A stretch of DNA of 64,000 bases. Origin: Spirochaetia bacterium. Lineage in GTDB: Bacteria > Spirochaetota > UBA4802 > UBA5550. The stretch's first letter is position 1; the number at the start of each line of letters is the position of its first letter. The translations under genes and the position numbers were made by a program. The stretch lies in assembly GCA_009885955.1 (NCBI GenBank), contig VFJS01000003.1, positions 211,086-275,085 on the forward strand, given 5' to 3'. Below, piece by piece: positions 61,164-64,000 of this stretch. The notes below the pieces were generated by a model that saw only the letters and a list, made by a program, of their open reading frames with translations, did not search any database and was not told the origin of the DNA.

Positions 61164-61449
61164 AATATCGTTATAAATGAGAGCTGTTTCATATTTATAA
61201 AAACAATTCATTTCAATCTCAATCAGTCAAGCTTTTTAAGCCCCTGTTACATTTTTCACTTATATTGCAGTGAAATTAAGTTTATATTCAAATAATACAT
61301 AATGATTATAAATGTAATATCATACTAATGTATCTTTGTATTAACAATAATACAATTTTTTTACTTCTTTTTTGTCAATAAAAAATCTAAAACTATATGA
61401 GGAAAAATTATTGCCTGTCCCGATTGCCGGCATGTAACATATTTTTCAA

Positions 61450-61477
61450 TTGACATAGTGAACATATAAAATAATAA
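61450..61477 (+). promoter_or_regulatory. Possible promoter of the ECF sigma gene
   Basis: TTGACA (61450-61455) and TAATAA (61472-61477) are separated by 16 bases, 40 bases before the gene start. The -10 match is weak. Confidence 0.35.
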
Positions 61478-61516
61478 CAACCCTGTTCTGAAAAATCTGA
61501 AATGTAAAAATCCCGG

Positions 61517-62044
61517 ATGATGCCTGTTATGCTTGAGAAGGATAGAATAATCGAATATTACAGGAATTTTAAAAAAGAGCTGTATATCTATATATACAGG
61601 TTCACCGGATCCCAGGAAAATTCAGAGGACATACTTCACGACTGCTTTATCAACCTCATAAAATATTCACAGGACCATGAAATAAATGAATTAAGCGTCA
61701 GGGCTTTTTTATACAAGACAGCGCATAATATCAGCATAAACTTTCTTAAAAGGAGCAGCAGGTTCGAATTCTCTTCAATCGAGGAGAAGGGGGGCGGCAA
61801 CATTATCGGGGAGGATAATACCGTTGATGAAATCTTCACCAGGGATCTGAACGAAAAAATTTACAGTATCATCAACACCATGGACCCCCTTTCCAGATCA
61901 ATTTTTGTAATGAAAAAAGAGCTGAACCTCAGCCTGGGTGAAATAGGGATTAATACCGGTTTTTCCGAAAGGACGGTGAGGAGAAAGCTTCAGAAGGCTG
62001 TTAAATATATAGTGGAAGAGCTGAAAAAAACTGATTTTATCTGA
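61517..62044 (+). CDS. ECF-type RNA polymerase sigma factor
   Basis: The 175-residue protein has region 2 (KELYIYIYRFTGSQENSEDILHDCFINLIKY) and region 4 (INTMDPLSRSIFVMKKELNLSLGEIGINTGFSERTVRRKLQKAVKYI) of extracytoplasmic-function sigma factors. Two codons after the first ATG there is a second possible start. The FecR-like gene 223 bp downstream is its probable partner. Confidence 0.85.
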   Translation: MMPVMLEKDRIIEYYRNFKKELYIYIYRFTGSQENSEDILHDCFINLIKYSQDHEINELSVRAFLYKTAHNISINFLKRSSRFEFSSIEEKGGGNIIGEDNTVDEIFTRDLNEKIYSIINTMDPLSRSIFVMKKELNLSLGEIGINTGFSERTVRRKLQKAVKYIVEELKKTDFI

Positions 62045-62267
62045 AATTTTTAATAAAACATGTCAATTATATATCCATCATTTGTATATTTATAACAGGG
62101 TGAAGATATTTGCGCTTGATGCCTTGGCACATCCTGTTTTCACTGAATATTCAGAAATATAAGGTGAAATAAGCCGATAAAGCATGGATTGCCGGAATTA
62201 CCGTGCCAGGCTAGACAGATAGAAAATCTTGGAAGGTTCATGAGCGTAAGAAGTTTATTCCGGACGC
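62045..62267. other. Gap between ECF sigma and FecR-like genes
   Basis: The first part is AT-rich. A more GC-rich patch (62160-62220) precedes the FecR-like gene. No promoter, riboswitch or RNA was recognised with confidence. Confidence 0.3.
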
Positions 62268-63284
62268 TTGATTGGCAAAATGGGGGTTATGTTAATGGGA
62301 AAAAAAAGGGACTGCAGGAAATTTCTTCGAAATATATCGGTTTCTTCTGACAGGTTTTCAGATGATAGTTTTACTGCCCATATCAATGAATGCAGCGAAT
62401 GCAGAAGGGACCTTGAAATAGTAAAAATGATTTACACTCCTTCCGGGAACAGGGAGGTTGAACCCTCTTCAATAGTGGAGAGCAGGATAATTCAATCCTA
62501 TGGGGAAATTGCCCTGGAATCCAAACCGGGAGCAAAAAAGTTTTTCAGGCCCTTTTTAATTTCCGCTGCCGCAGTGTGTGTCATCCTTTTCATGTCTTTC
62601 ATATATGAACAAATGAAAATTTCCAGGCCCGATAAAAATGTATCAGTCACATTCAAAAATATCAGGGGCAATGTACTGGTTGATAACATAATGGCCCGGG
62701 GGCCGATGAAACTGAACGAATCGAGCGTCATTACAACCGGGGAGGATTCCATTGCTGAAGTCGCCTTTGACGGCCTTTTTTATATAAAGATAACATGCAA
62801 CACCACGCTGAAGATTGAAAAGGCCCTCTTTGACGCAAGGAAAAACATTTTCAATTTTGCCTTCAGCCTCATTGACGGAGTTGTCCTTTCAAGGGATCTG
62901 GATAAATCAAAGTATGACCTGGCCTTTTTAACGCCCAATATGGAATTCAAGTCCGCTGACACTGAATTTTTACTTTCGGTTAACAGGGATAAGACCATGC
63001 TCTTCATGTCCAGCGGCCATCTGGATTTCAGTCCCAAAGGTTCCGGCGGACAGGATGTCAATGCCGCAACGGACAGCAAGTACACCATATCCAATACGGT
63101 TGTTACGCAGAAAATGGACGACAGCGACAGGAGGATGATAGAATTTGTCCATGAAAACACCGACATCAGCCATGTTTCCCTTCATCCATCAATGAAGGAT
63201 AATAACCGGAACCTCATGGCAGAAAACAACCCCTGCGACAAGATCCTGTCCGGTATCAACAGGGAAAACAAAAGTAAAAACTGA
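62268..63284 (+). CDS. FecR-family anti-sigma/regulatory membrane protein
   Basis: The open frame begins with TTG 62268. ATG codons at 62280, 62289 and 62295 are also in frame, and the last, with GGGGG upstream, may be the true start (329 residues). The N-terminus has a zinc-finger-like HxxxCxxC (AHINECSEC, about 38-46) as in ZAS-type anti-sigma domains. A membrane helix follows (about 90-110) and then a periplasmic FecR domain (FKNIRGNVLVDN, SVITTGEDSIAEVAFDGLFYIKI, FTLSLIDG-like FAFSLIDGVVLS). It probably sequesters the ECF sigma factor until an envelope signal arrives. Confidence 0.75.
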   Translation: MIGKMGVMLMGKKRDCRKFLRNISVSSDRFSDDSFTAHINECSECRRDLEIVKMIYTPSGNREVEPSSIVESRIIQSYGEIALESKPGAKKFFRPFLISAAAVCVILFMSFIYEQMKISRPDKNVSVTFKNIRGNVLVDNIMARGPMKLNESSVITTGEDSIAEVAFDGLFYIKITCNTTLKIEKALFDARKNIFNFAFSLIDGVVLSRDLDKSKYDLAFLTPNMEFKSADTEFLLSVNRDKTMLFMSSGHLDFSPKGSGGQDVNAATDSKYTISNTVVTQKMDDSDRRMIEFVHENTDISHVSLHPSMKDNNRNLMAENNPCDKILSGINRENKSKN

Positions 63285-63293
63285 TATAAATAA

Positions 63294-63418
63294 TTATCCC
63301 ATCTCCCAATCACATTTTCCTATCCCCCCATCTCCATAAATTATTTTAAGTACTTATTCTAACCCGCGGGTAAAAACGATGGAGATAGGGTGATGAGAAA
63401 GAGAGATTAAGGGGATAA
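63294..63418. repeat. Imperfect inverted repeat of the TATCCCC/ATCTCC family
   Basis: The left arm 63294-63336 (TTATCCCATCTCCC, CTATCCCCCCATCTCCAT) and the right arm 63379-63418 (ATGGAGATAGGG, AAGGGGATAA) are imperfect reverse complements. A central ACCCGCGGGT palindrome lies between them. It resembles the stretches at 41828 and 45961. Confidence 0.5.
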
Positions 63419-63567
63419 TAAATAATTAATATACAGGCAGAAGTAAGGTATTTTTATAAAAAAATGTTGTTTTTTAAAAGATAATTCTGTATTTTAATTC
63501 CTGTTGCCAGATACATGGAATTTCAGATACTGTAACGTTTAAAGTAATTATATTTGAGGAGAATATT

Positions 63568-64000
63568 ATGCAGAAAAAACATACATCCAAAGGAATTTCC
63601 CTGTTTTTTTTCACCCTGTTTTTAGCCGCGTCGATTGTTTACTATAAAACCGGAGACAGGCCGGCCGGCGGGATAGATACCACACTTTTTGCAGCCGATG
63701 GAGGTTCAGGGAGTTCCAGGGATGATATCCGCACGAAATTTGAAAGCGACAAGAGCAGGATTATGAGGGATCCCAATGAAGTTAAGAAGCTTATGGCGGA
63801 AACACTGGATACTATTAAGCAGAAAAACCTGAAATTCAGGGTAGGCATAACCGAGGCAATGAAATATAAAATAAGCGAGATTACCGGTTCTGTTTTCCCG
63901 AAAGACCACAAGGATAAGGCCAGCGTACAATTCGGCCAGGGGAAAAAAGACTGGGACAGGTACATGGACAAATACAGCAGGTTCATTGACAACGTCAGCA
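63568..64000 (+). CDS. Secreted hypothetical protein (3' partial)
   Basis: ATG 63568 has GAGGAGAAT upstream and opens a frame that runs off the window (144 codons). It starts with a signal peptide or membrane anchor (ISLFFFTLFLAASIVYY). A charged, mainly helical segment follows (SDKSRIMRDPNEVKKLMAET, VGITEAMKYKISEITG). No family is recognised from this part. It follows the FecR-like gene and may belong to its regulon. Confidence 0.55.
   Translation, partial: MQKKHTSKGISLFFFTLFLAASIVYYKTGDRPAGGIDTTLFAADGGSGSSRDDIRTKFESDKSRIMRDPNEVKKLMAETLDTIKQKNLKFRVGITEAMKYKISEITGSVFPKDHKDKASVQFGQGKKDWDRYMDKYSRFIDNVS

Larger units (their letters stand above)
61057..61516. other. Intergenic region with repeat remnant and ECF promoter area
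   Basis: This 460-bp AT-rich stretch between divergent glcD and the ECF sigma gene holds a TCACGGAT repeat remnant at 61130-61163 and a possible promoter at 61450-61477. No gene or RNA could be recognised in the rest. Confidence 0.5.

Noticed and set aside
62100-62145. GATGCCTTGGCAC resembling the 5' end of 23S rRNA
   Set aside because: The match is only 13 bases and the flanking sequence does not continue as rRNA; treated as chance.
62160-62225. Possible cyclic-di-GMP riboswitch before the FecR-like gene
   Set aside because: A few words (GCCGG, AAAGC) look alike, but the conserved GEMM core and receptor could not be found.

Overview
This 64 kb window comes from a diderm (Gram-negative-type) bacterium of moderate GC content. 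Outer-membrane barrels, lipoproteins, TolC-type channels and RND/MacAB efflux systems show the double membrane. The mix of HD-GYP, EAL and SpoIIE-type signalling proteins, a FecR/ECF pair, a ThiI-like PP-loop protein and lactate oxidation with Fe-S proteins would suit an environmental spirochaete-like or deltaproteobacteria-like lineage. No rRNA, tRNA or other phylogenetic marker is present to settle this. No CRISPR array, prophage or complete insertion sequence was seen, but intergenic regions carry many short dispersed inverted repeats.

Layout. 1-2.6 kb: end of an outer-membrane protein, a PP-loop tRNA-thiolation-like ATPase and an HD-GYP protein. 2.8-16.7 kb: a metal-handling island with a Cys-rich secreted protein, a DUF2318 protein with an FtsX/ATPase transporter, a CusCBA-type RND pump flanked by two paralogous His-rich YtkA-like proteins, an RluA pseudouridine synthase, a beta-barrel and an ArsC. 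16.8-20.4 kb: two small overlapping genes, a broken SpoIIE-type phosphatase and an EAL-CBS-GGDEF protein. 20.6-24.9 kb: a PHP-GT4 fusion glycosyltransferase and a GH13 alpha-glucosidase, preceded by a LacI-type palindrome. 25.1-38.7 kb: a large phosphate region with pstB1-phoU1-phoB-phoR (+), phoU2-pstB2-pstB3-pstA1-pstC1-pstS1 (on the minus strand, pstS1 first) and pstS2-pstC2-pstA2 (+); a small transporter, an MBL hydrolase and a STAS protein lie between the last two. 39-45.9 kb: an accessory region with a SNF2 helicase, YefM/YoeB and BrnT/CopG-like toxin-antitoxin pairs, a mosaic CsgG-like/barrel gene, a MITE-like repeat, a TlpA-like thioredoxin and an ORF6N remnant. 46-56.6 kb: glyA and two tandem MacA/MacB/TolC-type exporters. 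57-61 kb: larA, an Fe-S/FlpD fusion protein and glcD, a lactate racemisation and oxidation module. 61.5-64 kb: an ECF sigma factor, a FecR-like anti-sigma protein and the start of a secreted protein.

The most striking point is the phosphate region. Two adjacent PstB ATPases have complementary defects. PstB2 has lost the ABC signature motif but keeps the Q-loop and switch histidine. PstB3 keeps the signature but has lost the Q-loop glutamine and the switch histidine. As a heterodimer they would form one canonical and one degenerate ATP site, an asymmetric arrangement known from some ABC exporters but not one I know from Pst importers. The second Pst system has no ATPase of its own and presumably borrows the canonical PstB1. 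Repeated heptamers at 11-bp spacing (TTTACA-like) precede pstS1, pstS2, pstB1 and the glycosyltransferase operon and may be this organism's Pho boxes.

A second interesting unit is the larA/glcD operon, whose Fe-S protein has a C-terminal MvhD/FlpD domain. It suggests that lactate oxidation feeds electrons towards a heterodisulfide-reductase-like partner.
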